From Neocallimastix lanati (nom. inval.) (taxonomy: Eukaryota; Neocallimastigomycota; Neocallimastigomycetes; Neocallimastigales; Neocallimastigaceae), in the NCBI GenBank assembly GCA_016946835.1, contig JACVTC010000110.1, forward strand, positions 46,001-110,000: a stretch of DNA of 64,000 nt, given 5' to 3'. This document shows, one piece after another, positions 1-12,287 of the stretch. Below the pieces are notes generated by a model. That model made no database searches and had not been told where the DNA came from. It worked only from the letters and a program-made list of their open reading frames with translations. Position 1 is the first letter of the stretch. Each line of letters begins with the position of its first letter. The position numbers and the translations under genes are program-made.

Positions 1-188
1 ATTATAAATTGCAAAAAAAAAAAAAAAAAAATACGAAACTAATAAATTAAAAATACAAAAAAATTATAAATTGCAAAAAAAAAAAAAAAAAAATACGAAA
101 CTAATAAATTAAAAATACAAAAAAATTATAAATTGCAAAAAAAAAAAAAAAAAAAAAATACGAAACTAATAAATTAAAAATACAAAAA
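1..188. repeat. ~63-bp tandem repeat, three copies, upstream of ankyrin gene A
   Basis: Three consecutive copies of a unit made of ATTATAAATTGC, a long A run and TACGAAACTAATAAATTAAA. Unit B has only one such copy (27103-27165), so the array has expanded in A or contracted in B. The A-run length differs between copies. The window begins inside this array, so its left limit is unknown. Confidence 0.9.
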
Positions 189-322
189 AAATATAAATTG
201 TTGAAAATATTAATTAAATAATTATATAAATAAACTATTATCTTAAAAAATATTAATAATCTATTATCTTTGAACTTTTTAATTATTATTTTTATTTAAT
301 AAAAATTATTATAACAACTAAA

Positions 323-1756
323 ATGACTGTTACTGAATTTGAAAGTTTTAAAAATGTTCTTTTCACAAATTTAAAGAAAGAAAATTCAAAAGCTCTTGAA
401 ATTATTGACGAAAATGAAAAATTAATTAAATTTTATCTTAATGGTGATGATCAAGCATTAATCAAAAAATTTGTAACTGATTTCAATAACGTCATTCTTG
501 ATAAAAATGTAAAATATGACAATTACAAATTATTTGAAAGCGTTTTAAATCACAGATTATTTACCAAAGTTTTGAATCAATTCAGAGAAAGTGATATTTT
601 AATAAGAGCTTGTGCTGATGTTAAAATGTTTTATATTTATGTTCATAGTAAAGTATCAATATTAAATATACTGATATATTAATGATTATTTCCTAAATTA
701 TAATTTTTTAATACTAAATATATAATATACTTTTTATATCGTTTATATGATATATGTAAAATATTTTTTATAATATTCTATAAAATATTGATTAATCTAA
801 AATTAGATCCAAATTCTTATAATGAACATTTCAATAAAAAACTTATTAAATGGCTTCTTACCATGAATATAAATTATGGAGTTCAAGATGAATTAGGAAG
901 GACTGCTTTAATGTATGCTGTTAAATATAAGGATGAATATTTTGCTGTTGAGAAAATGATGCATGGAAAGCACATTAATCTCCTTGATAAGAATGGAAAT
1001 AGTGTTTTATTCCATGCTTGCGAAGCTTATTTCACTTTAGAAGAATTCTTAAAGTATAGAGATTTATTTGATGTTAATCATTTGAATAATAAAAATGAAA
1101 ATCTTTTCTTATATGCAGCCAGAAACAAAAAAATAAATTGTTATGAATATCTTGATGCATTAAAGAAATATAACAATTATGACATAAACATTATAAATGA
1201 TGAAGGTATGACTGCTACAATGTATGTGATATCACATGGACAATACAAAATACTTCAATACCTTTTAAAAAATTATCAAATTGATGTAAATCATGTAAAT
1301 AAATTTGGTAATAGTTTACTTTCAGTCTTAATTAAAAGCTATTATGAATATTATTGTAAAACCATTGAAAGGGAAGAAGGATTTGGTGTGGAAATAATGG
1401 ATTTCAAAAGATATGCACTTTGCTTTAAAGTTTTAAATGAATATGGTTGTGATTTCAAAAAAACTATTGATGAAGAAAATAACACCGTAATTGATGTTCT
1501 TTCAAAAATAAATGATAAAGTTATTTCAAAATATCTTCTTAAGAATGGTAATATTGATTTCATTGTTGAAAGTAATAAACAAAGTCAAAAGTATCCTCAA
1601 ATTGATGGTTCAAAGCCTATTATTAAAAAGAATAGTAAAATTCTTGACAAGGCATTAGAAGAGGTCTTACAAACTTCAAGTTCTATTGGAAATAAGATTA
1701 ATTTAGGTATAGGAAAAGTAATAAATTACGCATTCTATCCCGGTTCAAACAATTAA
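323..1756 (+). CDS. Ankyrin-repeat-type protein, two exons (copy A)
   Basis: Two open frames (323-682 and 788-1756) join in frame if an intron at about 648-806 is removed: donor GTAAAGTATC at 648, acceptor ATTAG at 806. Exon 1 (323-647) leaves phase 1 and exon 2 (807-1756) completes the codon, giving a protein of about 424 residues. The N-terminal part (about 110 residues) is acidic/helical and has no recognised motif. The exon-2 part has degenerate ankyrin units, seen as DELGRTALMYAV, DKNGNSVLFHA, NDEGMTATMYVI and NKFGNSLLSVL, each starting with the D/N-x-x-G turn and followed by helix pairs. No signal peptide or membrane segment is visible, so a cytoplasmic protein-binding role is likely. 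The exon-2 protein is identical to that of copy B, while a 15-bp insertion in B falls inside the proposed intron. Function beyond protein binding is unknown. Confidence 0.7.
648..806 (+). other. Predicted intron of ankyrin gene A (159 bp)
   Basis: The donor GTAAAG and acceptor TTAG flank a very AT-rich segment with stops in the reading frames. Removal restores a continuous frame across the two open frames. The equivalent segment of copy B (27614-27787) carries an extra tandem 15-mer ending ACTGATATT, which is tolerated if this is intron. Other AG acceptors nearby cannot be excluded. Confidence 0.5.
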
Positions 1757-3219
1757 TGAAATAATTGAAAATGTCAAACAAAATTTGATAATTTAAATTA
1801 TTAATATTTTTATTAAATAGTAAAATATTATATTTGTTAAGAATCAGGAATTTATGGTTTATAATAATGTCAATTATATTAGTATAATTTATGATAAAGA
1901 GTTACTAGCACTTTATTATTATATATTAGATTCTTTTATATTAATACATTGTGTCTTATACATTATTTATAATATGTTTCAATAAATTTGAAGCTTATTT
2001 TTCATACATTTCACGTATTCTTACAATAATATAATATCTATAATATTTGTAATTATAATGCTTTTAATAATCAATTATAATATTTATAATAATTATAGCA
2101 ACAAAATAAAAAAAAAAAAATAAAATAAAATAAAATAAAATAAAATAAAATAAAATAAAATAAAATAAAAATTTAAAAATAATAAAATAAACGAAAAAAA
2201 AAAAAAAAAAATATCAATAGTTAAATAAATAAATAAATAAAAGAATATTAAAAAGAATATTATAAAAATTTATTTAGTTTTTTATTTAAATAAAAAAATA
2301 TTTTTTAATTTTATATTATTAATGTGTAATTTTATAAATTTTTTTTTTTTTCTTTGAAATAACGTAAATTTTATGTGTGTAATTTATTAAGATGATATAA
2401 AACAAATATGTTTATAAACATTATTTGTATATTTAATAATAATTATTTTATTTTATTTTATATTAATATATTTATAATTATTATAATAATTATAATACTT
2501 TAATTTATATATAAAATTTATATAGTTCTATATATTAGAATAAATAATTAATATATTACCTCCTAATAAATAGATTAAATTATTTATATTAGAAATAAAA
2601 AATATTTCTAATATAAATAATTTAATCTATTTATCTCCTGTAAAATTTTAGGAATTAGAATTATTATTTTAATTGTACGAAATATTATCATTTTATTAAT
2701 AAATTTTACTAAACAAACTATTATTAAAAAAAAAAAAAAAAAAAAAAAAGAACTCACTGCTTATAAATTATTGCATATAAAAGTCCCGCATATCAAAGAT
2801 TTGATTATATGAAGTCGTAAAATATAATTTTCATATTAATAAATAAATAATAATAAATAGTGAATAATAATTAGTAATAATTTTAAGTCACCACTAAAAT
2901 AAATAATTAGTCAGCATTAAAAGAAATTGAAAATTTAGATATATTCCAGTATCTCAAGTTTGGACAGATTTGGATATTTTCAATAATAATCTTGATATTT
3001 TATTTTAAAATTAAAAGTTTAATGCTTATATAATAATTTTTTAATGTTACATGGTCAATATACCTATAGATAAAAGATATAGCAATAATTTATATTTTAA
3101 TAATAAAACTTTATTTAATAATTTTTAATATTGATTATTACATCATATATAAAGGTATAATAAACATGTCAAACTCCACAAATTTACTTTAAAAATACAT
3201 ATTATTTCCGTAATCTTTA
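1757..3219. other. AT-rich intergenic DNA with an (AAAAT)n tract, hairpin and A run
   Basis: I see no gene here. It holds an (AAAAT)n tract at about 2108-2170 (longer in B, 29092-29178), a perfect hairpin at 2568-2632, and an A run at about 2727-2749 that is more than twice as long in B. A faint relic continuous with the ankyrin pseudogene may begin near 2930. Confidence 0.7.
2568..2632. repeat. Perfect 30-bp inverted repeat with AAAAA loop
   Basis: The left arm 2568-2597 (starting AAATAGATTAAATT) is the exact reverse complement of the right arm 2603-2632, separated by AAAAA. The same hairpin in unit B (29581-29645) has the loop TTTTT, so the segment is inverted relative to this copy. It is flanked by CCTCCTAAT and ATCTCCTG. 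Confidence 0.95.
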
Positions 3220-3711
3220 TTTCAATTTATTATTAAACATTGATGTTGATGTTGAATCTTTTAATTTAGCTTTAACCACAATATTTAATTAAAGATAAAA
3301 ATTTTAAAAATATTTTAAAATATTAATGGTAAAAATATTAATGATGGATATTCAGTTATGACTTTTTTAAGGTCTAAATAATTTTGAAATATTTAAATAT
3401 TCATTTGAATATGGTACTAATGATTATATAAAAAATAATATGGACATATCATTTTACTTATGTTGGCTATTCATAATAATCTGTCTAAAATTATTAAGTG
3501 GTTAATAGAATATAATATCAAAAAAATTAATGGTGATTCCTTACTTAATAAAAATAAAGCAATTAATCGAAATAATAGTGAAATTGTTGAATTATCAATT
3601 GATTATTGTGATATTTTTTTTTTATCAAATTATTCTTTTATCTTTTTCTTTATATATATCATTCTATTCAAGTTTTTCTTATTCAAAACTTCTATACTGA
3701 AAAAAGCATAA
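3220..3711 (+). pseudogene. Decayed ankyrin-repeat gene relic (copy A)
   Basis: Reading frames along this stretch give ankyrin-like pieces that are broken between frames: a segment with NIDVDVESFNLALTT near 3235, one with EYGTNDYIKNNMDIS near 3410, and an open piece 3460-3711 starting MLAIHNNLSKIIKWLIEYN. The order and the 'EYG..DYIKNN ... LMLAIHNN..I.KWLIEYN' pattern are those of ankyrin repeats in this kind of genome. Stops and frame changes separate the pieces and no complete gene can be assembled. The end of the 3460-3711 frame becomes Phe/Ile-rich low complexity. The same relic is present in unit B (30263-30754), so the decay predates the duplication. Confidence 0.65.
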
Positions 3712-4639
3712 AAAAATTTATTTTTTTTTTTTTATTTTTTTTTGTATAATAATCCCAAAAAGGAAAAGGCCTGAACAGAATTTTCTTGTGGACTGTTCTC
3801 TTATTATAATTATGTCTTTAATAGTTTAATAGTTTTTAAGGTTTTTATTGCAAGTCATTATTTATTAATTTTATTTCATAATATAATCATAATATAATAG
3901 ATTTATTTCCTTATAAAATCCTTATAGATTATATATTAAGATATTAAAATAGGTAATAATTTATATGAAATAAAATAAATTATAATATTAAATAAAATAA
4001 ATAAATTATAATATTAAATAAAATATAAAAAAATTAATATAAAAAAATTTAAAAAAAATGTTAGTAAATAATATATATATATAATATAATAAATACAAGT
4101 ACATTCAACAACAAAGATTGTATAATATTCATATATAGAATGATATTTGAAATTATATATTTGAAATAAAATGAAATAATTTATAAAACTATCTTAAAAA
4201 ATAAATATGTATCAATGATAAGCAGTAACAAAAAAAAATATATATATATATATATATTTATCAATATAAAATCTTGTATTTTAGTAATAAAGGTTCATTA
4301 ATATTATATATTAAATTTGCTATTGCTGTTAATGAATTTTTTTTAAATGAGGATTCCGTAATTTCAAATGTATTTATTCTTCCATTGAATATTGTAAAAG
4401 TATAAAGTATAATTAAATATATTATTTAAAGTTTATTAATTAATCATCATAAATAATACATATTAAAAGAATTAATTAATTTGGCTAATTTCCAACAACT
4501 TAATATTTATATTTTATATTTTATTTTATTTTATTTTATTTTATTTTATTTTACTTTTTGTAGGAATTAAGTAAATTAAAGTAAAAAAATAAAATAAAAT
4601 TAAAATAAAATAAAATAAAATAAAATAAATAGAAGAATA
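3712..4639. other. AT-rich intergenic DNA, no gene seen
   Basis: It holds T runs, a TATATA tract near 4240 and TTTTA repeats at 4510-4550. A mildly GC-richer spot is near 3760-3800 (CCCAAAAAGGAAAAGGCCTGAACAG in part) and is conserved in B at about 30797. I could not assign a function. Confidence 0.6.
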
Positions 4640-5040
4640 TCAAATATTAAAGTACAGATTGAATAAAATAAAATAAAATTAAATTAAACAAATAGTAGAA
4701 ATATAAATATAAGTACAGATTGAATAAAATAAAATAAAATTAAATTAAACAAATAGTAGAAATATAAATATAAGTACAGATTGAATAAAATAAAATAAAA
4801 TTAAATTAAACAAATAGTAGAAATATAAATATAAGTACAGATTGAATAAAATAAAATAAAATAAATAGTAGAATATTAAATATGAAGTACGGATTAAATA
4901 AAATAAAATAAAATTAAATTAAACAAATAGTAGAAATATAAATATAAGTACAGATTGAATAAAATAAAATAAAATTAGATTAAACAAATAGTAGAAATAT
5001 AAATATAAGTACAGATTAATAAAACAAGATTAAATAAAAT
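4640..5040. repeat. 62-bp minisatellite (AAATAGTAGAAATATAAATA...GTACAGATTG)
   Basis: About six to seven copies of a ~62-bp unit containing TAGTAGAAATATAAATATAA, GTACAGATTGAATAAAATAA and AATTAAATTAAAC; one copy is shorter and diverged (near 4865-4890). Unit B has more copies (31687-32150). The same GTACAGATTGAATAAAAT word occurs in the satellite at 25750, so the families may be related. Confidence 0.9.
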
Positions 5041-5214
5041 AAATTAAAATTTTTAAATAAAAAAGAAATTCTATTCAACATATTTTTTAAAATTTTTAAT
5101 ATATATTTTAAATATTTTTTTTTATTTTATAAGATATAGATAAATATGATAATTAATTAAAAAAAATTATTATTAAGTTATATTATTTTTAATAAATAAT
5201 ATTCTATATTCTAT

Positions 5215-5357
5215 ATTGTTTTTATCATTATTATTATTATTGTTGTTTTTATTATTATTGTTGTTGTTGTTGTTTTTATTATTATTATTATTATTATTAT
5301 TGTTATTATTAATATTATTATTAATATTATTATTAATATTATTATTATTTTAATTTT

Positions 5358-5390
<33 letters not shown>
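5215..5390. repeat. TTA/TTG microsatellite and T run
   Basis: A (TTATTA/TTG)n tract followed by a long T run lies just beyond the 3' end of the minus-strand gene at 5455. It is absent from unit B together with most of that gene. Confidence 0.85.
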
Positions 5391-5391
<1 letters not shown>

Positions 5392-5454
5392 TTTGTTTTT
5401 AATTATTATTTATTATTATAGTTTATTATTTATTTTTAATAATTTTATTATTAT

Positions 5455-7298
5455 TTAAACAATAGAAATTTTTTCACCTTCCTGTATTTGTTGTCTTTTC
5501 TCTTTAAATCTATATTGTAGTTTCCATATTTTATAAGCTACATTAAATGGAATCTCCTGATCTTCGATAGATGTTTCTTTAGTGCTTGTTGAATTTTTAT
5601 TTTTTGGTAAAATAATAGCTTTACCTTTAGAAAATGTTTCACTAAATGTATCTATGCTTGGTAAATGAATAGCTTTACCTTTAGAAAAGGATTCACTAAA
5701 TGTATCTATGCTTGGTAAATGAATAGCTTTACCTTTAGAAAAGGATTCACTAAATGTTTCTTTGCTTGGTAAAAGAACAGTCTTACTTTTAGAAAAGGTT
5801 TCAGTAAATGTTTTTCTGAAAGGAAATTTAAACTTCTTATTATTTGAATAATTACTACCATTTAAATTTTCCTCATGTCCGGCATATATATTTGATCTAT
5901 CTTCCATTTTATTATGATTTAATTGATATTTAAATTTCGATGTTAATGGAGTGCGTTCACTATTACTATTATTTGAACAATTATCTTCTGAAGAAGAATT
6001 TGTAGTGGCAGATAAATAATAATTATCAATTTTAATATTATTATAAGCATTATTATTAATAATTGGGTTATTAATATAATTTCTTTGGTTATCTTCTATT
6101 ATATAAATTTCTGATTCCAATGGTTCCTCATAATACATATATTTTGAATTAGTTGTACATTCATCATCATAAGAATATAAAGATGAGGATGATGTAGCTA
6201 ATGGTAAACGTATTCGACCTGACGACCTAGGAGCATCATCAACTAATATATTAATTCTCTCTGTATTTTTATTATTAAATTGATAATAGGTTCCAACATT
6301 TTGACTACTACTACTACGTATTTCTTCTTCATCTGCTTCATTACGGTAGTAATTATAGTTAGCATTCATTAATTCGTTATAATTTGTGTTATTTGGATTT
6401 AGTGTATTAACGGATATTGGTGTAGATGAAGAAGAAGCTACTGCGGTACTATCATATCCATCATAAATATTATGAACTTTTTCTTTTGTTGTTTCAATAT
6501 TCTTTTCCTCATAACCAGTCTGAGGTACAACTTTTTCCTTTGTTTTTTCAATATTCTTTTTCTCATAGCCAGTCTGAGGTACAACTCTTTCTTTTTTAAC
6601 ATAGGATTCTGGTAATTCTTCTCCCATCCAACAATTAAGGAAACTATAGATAGAATCATCATAACTACACTTATTATTTTTAACTTTAATATTTTTAAAT
6701 AATTCTTCAATTGATGGTTTTGTTGCCAATAAACCTTTAGCTCTTTCACGGCTACCCCATTGAGCTCCTTTAGGTAGTTCAAATTCATCATAAATATTTA
6801 TTAAATCTGTAAATACAACTTCTCCTGATTTGTCTGTATCATATTCTATCCATTGTTTATTGAATTCATCCCAAACTTTTTCTAATCTTGCAATTTCATC
6901 ATGTTCTTCCAAAACATTAATAAATGTATCAACAGTAATTTGAACTCTTCGTAAATGGGAAAGTTTATCATAGTAAGAACGCTTACTTAACGTTTGCACA
7001 GAAATAGCTTCATATTCTCGGAAATAAGAACGAACTTTTCCTGATTTTACATTTGCGTACAATTTCATATTTAAATTTTTAATGAATTTAACCAGTGGTA
7101 ATTTTTTATTTTCCAAAGTAAAATACTTTATGCTACGATGTAAGGAATAAGGAAAGGTATTAATACGACTATTATAATATTGAATATTTCCTTCATTATG
7201 GAATAAAGATCTTGCCATGGCCAAATAAGTATAGAATTTAGTAGTTTTATCATCATATGACGAATCGTTTGATGATGACTCATTACAATGTAAGTAAT
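5455..7298 (-). CDS. Terminal exon of a probable cation-channel-like protein with one EF-hand-like motif
   Basis: A long minus-strand frame opens at 7389 and ends at 5455. Its first ~30 residues are hydrophobic low complexity and look like intron; a 3' splice site TATTCCAG precedes 7298, so the coding exon probably starts there, with upstream exons not identified. About 150 residues in, the sequence reads ARLEKVWDEFNKQWIEYDTD and continues into a canonical 12-residue Ca-binding loop (about 6840-6805; D-x-D-x-S-G...D). The 'F..VW.EF' plus EF-hand arrangement resembles the C-terminal region after domain IV of voltage-gated Ca/cation channels (CaV/Cch1), but I see no membrane domain, so this is weak. 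The rest is Ser/Asn-rich, with two copies of a VVPQTGYE..NIE.TKEKV unit (6480-6580) and four ~19-residue TFSESFSKGKAIHLPS-type repeats (about 5608-5820). Unit B has lost all but the first ~140 bases. Confidence 0.45.
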
Positions 7299-7389
7299 CT
7301 GGAATAGTTTGAAAATAAAAAAAATAATGAAAAGTTAAATAACAAAAATTAAAATTAAGACATATATAGAGAGAGAGAGAATAATACAT

Positions 7390-8035
7390 ATATATCCTAA
7401 TATAAAATATAAAATAAAAGATCAGTATTATTAAATATAATATAAAATTTAAAAATTGAAAAAAAAAATAATAATAATAATAATAAAAAGAAATTATATA
7501 GTAAAAATAAAATTAAGACATATATATAGAGAGAGTGATAGTTTTATATAATAAAACATGATATATAATTAAAGTTGAATTAATTATAATTAATATAAAA
7601 TAAAATAATAAAATAAAATAAAAAAATAATAATAATAAAATAAAAATTGGATATAATAAAATATAATTATATATATATATAATAACAAAAAACAATTTGA
7701 TTATAATAAAATGAACTATAAATAAATAAAGTACTTAAAATAACAAAATAAATAAATATAAATATAAATTTTTTTTTCAATAAATAAAAAATAAAATAAA
7801 AATTATACGAGAAAAAAATAAAAAATGCATATTAAAAAATACATATTAAAAGATTAAAATTAGAAAAAATTAAAAATTAAAAATTTAAAGCATCCATCAA
7901 GAAAAAAAAATATTAGAAATAAGTATAAAACTAAAAAAGTTAATAATTTTAATTGGTTGATCAATGTGGTAGATAAGAATTTCAATACTTTCTAAATAAT
8001 AAGAAAGGATAAAAATAGAAGTATCATAATATAAA
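7390..8035. other. AT-rich non-coding DNA upstream of the channel-like exon
   Basis: GAGAGAGA tracts at about 7368-7381 and 7528-7535 and ATAATAATA runs. No gene is seen; introns of the channel-like gene may lie here. Confidence 0.5.
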
Positions 8036-8345
8036 CGATAGCGTGGAGTCCACTAAACTCTCCCATAAACCATTGAAAAAGTAGTTTTAAATAAATTCTA
8101 TATTAATTTGCCCTATCAGTTCGACGTTGGCGCTCTCTGTAGTAATTTTGGTTTCACTAAAACTATCCAATAATAACTCAAATAAGATACTTATAAGAAC
8201 AGCTTTAGTAAAAGATTACGCCAGACCCACAATATACGGAACAGATGACCCTAGAACATTGTTTAGCGACAGTTCTGTTAGTTGATCCTCGTTCCTCTTT
8301 ATCGATATGTAGCACATCAAAAGCTAAAGTTCCACCAAGAAGGAA
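8036..8345. other. GC-richer island of unknown function (copy A)
   Basis: About 300 bases of mixed composition stand out in DNA that is otherwise almost only A and T. Examples are GCGTGGAGTCCACTAAACTC, CAGTTCGACGTTGGCGCTCT and CAGACCCACAATATACGG. No long open frame exists on either strand; the best is about 45 codons on the minus strand from 8342. The homologous island in unit B (32996-33305) differs at roughly nine positions, mostly C/T or G/A, far more than the neighbouring ankyrin gene. It could be unrecognised upstream exons of the minus-strand channel-like gene, a structured RNA, or an old insertion. Confidence 0.55.
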
Positions 8346-8689
8346 CAATAAAAGCAAAATTAAATGATAATAAAATATATTATAAATTAAAAAAGTAACA
8401 ATTTAATATAAAAAAATATATATATTTATTAAAATACAATATAATGTAAATTAAATATGCAGTAATATAATATAAAAAAATAAAAAGTTAAAATAAAAAT
8501 GTATAAAAAAATATATAAAAAATAGACAAAAAAATGGTATTGAAAAAAAGATAGAATAATGAAATCATGAAATTAATTAAAATATGTATAAAAATAATTT
8601 TTTTAAAAAGAAAAAATAAAATTTATATAAAATAAAAATTAAATATAAATAAAATAATAAAATTTATATTTTATTTATAATTTTTTTTT

Positions 8690-8840
8690 ATTTATTTACA
8701 TATACATATATTTATTTAAATCTTAAAATATTATTTACCTATTATTATTAGCTTATTTAAACCTTAAAATATTATTTACCTCTTATTATTAGCTTATTTA
8801 AATCTTAAAATATTATTTACCTCTTATTATTAGCCCAATT
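8690..8840. repeat. ~44-bp tandem repeat, about three copies
   Basis: The unit contains CTTATTTAAATCTTAAAATA followed by TTATTTACCTCTTATTATTAG. Unit B has about five copies (33690-33905), so copy number changed after duplication. Confidence 0.9.
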
Positions 8841-9440
8841 ATTTATTTAATAAATATTAGTTTAAAATATCTATCTATCTATTTTTTATATTTTTATTTG
8901 TTTACTTGTATAAATATATTTTTAGTTATTATTGAATGTATTCCTCATTGTTTAAAGATATAATATAAAGTTGAAATTTTTTTATTAAATTATATAATAT
9001 TTTATTTGAATAAAGATAATAATTAAACTTTTCTAGTTACACTAATAATAATAATATAATAATAAATAAATTACATTACTTATCATAATTTTAATATCTA
9101 TAATATCTATAATACCATGTAAAATAAAGTAAAATATATTTAGTAACTTATCATCTAAAATAGTATAAATAGTCTTTATAGTTAAAAGAAAAATTTTATT
9201 AATGAAATATGATAAAAGGTTAGTGATACTTTTTTTAAAAGTAATAAAAACCTAACCATTTTATATTGATATCTAATAACAATAAATTAATGGTTATCTA
9301 TATTATAGACTATTATTAATAATAAATAATAATAATAATCATAATAAATACTAATATTTTCTTATTATAACGATAATAATAATAATTATAATAATTGTAA
9401 TATATTAACTATTTATTATTAATATATTATAATATTTTAT

Positions 9441-9477
<37 letters not shown>

Positions 9478-11194
9478 TTTTGAAATAATATCAAATAATA
9501 TCGTAATAATAACGATTAAATAAATTATATAAATTATATAAATAATATAAATAATATAATTAATATGAATAATAAAAAATAATATTATAATCAATAAAAA
9601 TAATATAAATAATATAATTTAAATAATATACAACTTTGTTAAACTAATAAAACATTTTATTTTAACTTTATCTTTAATAATATAATTTAATAATATAACT
9701 TATTCAATAATAATAATGTAAAAAAAATTTTTTTATTTAATATATTAATGTGTTAATTTATAATCAATATCACATCCACAAAACTAACTTTAAAAACCTT
9801 AAATTAAATTTTAATATATAACTAATATATAACAATATAATAAAAGTAGTTAATTTCAATCGATAATTAATCCACATAACTAATTTTAAAAACCTTAGAT
9901 TAAATTTCTATAATAACTACTAGAAAATTAGTATTTTTAGTTTAAATTTTTAATTAACACTTTGTTCAATACTTTTATTTTATTATAATTTTAAATATTA
10001 AATATTAAATAGTATATTATAAATAAATAGGATATATTACAATAATATATAGTTTATATAGTTTATGATACAAATAATATAGTTTTAAAATTTTTTATAA
10101 GCCTCTTTTATATTATTTCTAATAAGTCATGTATTTAATATAATAAATATGTACGTTCCATTGAATGTAATTTTTATGAATATAAAAATATTAAATCATG
10201 TATTATTAAAAAAAACAGGTTCTTTAATAAAAATAAAACTTTTAGTAAAAAGTAAATATTTATTTACGATTTTTTGTCAATAACAATCAACATAAATTTT
10301 ATTTCATGAAAAATTTAAAAAATTTTTCTTCTAAATCTTAAACATAATTTATAAGGATTAAATTTTTTATGAAAAAATTTTCTAAAATTAATTAATAATT
10401 TTTATGAATAAAATTTTTTAATATAAGTTGATTATTATAATTATTATTAAATTTAGCTAATTAATATCATTATCGAAATAATAGATTAAATTAAAATTAT
10501 TAAATAATTTAATATAATTATTACAATAGATTATTTTAAAATTTACTTAAACTTAATAATTTCTTAAAATAACGCATATATTTAATTATAACAATAATTA
10601 AGTGAATAAACAAATTAAAAACCTATAATAATAAATTTTTATTTTTATAATAAAGTAAAATATCTTACATAATTTTTTATAATGTAAAATAATAATAAAA
10701 ATAAAAAAAAATAATATAATAATTTGTAATGGATAAAGTTTAACTAAAATGTTAATTATAGCATTTCCATATAATAATTTGTAATGGATAAAACTTAATT
10801 AAAATGTAATAATTAATTAAAAATAAATTTGTAATTATTTTTTTTTTTTTTTTAAATTTTATATTTGAAAAAGAAAAGTAAGTCTTTCGAAAGAGGCTTT
10901 TACATTTTATGCCCTGTTTTACTGGTTTAAATAATATATTAAACATTAATGAACATTTACATTATCTAGATTTACGTTAATAATTTAATATCATAATCTA
11001 TAATCATCTGTTATAACTTAAAAATAAAATAAAATAAATACATAAATATATAAAATTCGTTTAGTATAATTAATAATATAATATAAAAAATAATTTTAGT
11101 AATTAAGAATATATATTAAATTTTATACAATTTATGTATTGATTAAATAATTTTATTAGAAAAGATAATAAAACAAACAAACAAACAAACAAAC

Positions 11195-11226
<32 letters not shown>

Positions 11227-12077
11227 AAATGATTAATAGTAATAAGTTTTTTTTTTTTTTTAGTTTTTGAATTATTAAAAATTTTTATAATGATTTAATA
11301 ATAAAAATAACTATCGTTTCAAATATTTATATGATGATAGAACAATTAAAATTATTAATTTTAAAACATTTAATAATTATTTCAAAAATCAAATAACCAA
11401 ATTTTATTATATATTGATTCAAATAATGTATTGTATAGAAGATTAGCCTTATTGCCACTTAATTCTTTTCAATTTTCGTTTTAACTTTATAACGTTAAAT
11501 ATTATTAAAACACTAAATTAACATTAATGTATATATTTATTAATGTTTCATTTTTTTTTTTATTTTTACTTTTGAAAACTAAATATTAATTATTAACAAA
11601 TATAGTAAAGATGTAAAACTTTAATATGCAATTTATACTTAATATTAATAATAGAAGGTGTAGAACGAAAAGTTCGACATTATATGAGTAAATTATATGT
11701 ATAATAATTATTAATTTAATTTTCTTTTTCCTTGAAAAGTTAATAATTTTTTAAAATTTTAATAAATATTTCAAAAAGAAACTTAAAATATAATGTATTA
11801 GTTTTTTTTTGTATTAAAATATAATAATATAATATAAATTTGCCAAACTTAAAATATAATGTATTAGTTTGGCAATTTTATATTACATTATTATATTCGA
11901 ATTATATTTTGAAATATATCATAAATTAAATATAAATCATATTTTTGAATGTATTATAAATTTGACAATTTTAAATGGATCATAAATTAAATATAAATTA
12001 TATTTTTGAATGTATTATAAATTTGACAATTTTAAATGGACCATAAATTTAATATAAATTATATTTTTTAATAATAT
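8841..12077. other. AT-rich intergenic DNA, no convincing gene
   Basis: A long gene-poor stretch with a T run at 9446-9475 and CAAA/TAAA microsatellites at 11170-11225. A small richer spot at 10860-10925 contains TCTTTCGAAAGA and ATGCCCTGTTTTACTGG; it is conserved in B at 41825-41890 and covered only by a weak 64-codon minus-strand frame. A/B junctions at 9217/9716 and 9916/10276 mark segments missing from unit B. Confidence 0.6.
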
Positions 12078-12225
12078 TATTAAAGTTATTTTATTAATAT
12101 TTTTATTAAGTTATAATTTTATTTTAGTGATTACATGAGTTATTTATAGAAAAATATTAAGAATATTATTGGATGATTATAAGCATTATTAACAAGTTTT
12201 CACATACTAATTTTGACATGTGACA
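12078..12225 (-). repeat. E1 3' LTR (148 bp)
   Basis: Identical to 22396-22543 except for one T/C change (near 12165). Read on the minus strand it starts TGTCACATGTC and ends CTTTAATA. The flanking TSD AATAT lies at 12073-12077 and 22544-22548. The terminus TG...TA deviates from the usual TG...CA. Confidence 0.95.
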
Positions 12226-12236
12226 CTCCCCTTCAA
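12226..12236 (-). other. E1 polypurine tract
   Basis: The minus strand reads GAAGGGGAG immediately before the 3' LTR start TGTCAC. This is the standard plus-strand primer position. E2, E3 and E4 have GAGGGGGAG, TAGGGGGAA and TTGGAGGAG at the same place. Confidence 0.9.
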
Positions 12237-12287
12237 ATCTAACTCTTGACAGATTCAAGAGTGAGATTTGTTTAATTTATGTCCGAA

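Noticed and set aside
1-188. CRISPR-like array or telomere repeat
   Set aside because: Units are contiguous without unique spacers, and no TTAGGG-type telomere word occurs; a simple tandem repeat.
8036-8345. Protein-coding exon on the minus strand (LGGTLAFDVLHIDKEERGST frame)
   Set aside because: Copy B changes this frame mostly at non-synonymous positions and the frame stops after about 45 codons, so coding is not supported.
10752-10946. 64-codon minus-strand frame (also 41718-41906, 62 codons)
   Set aside because: Kept open in both duplicates, but half of it is A/T-run sequence, there is no recognisable motif and the length changes by a homopolymer.
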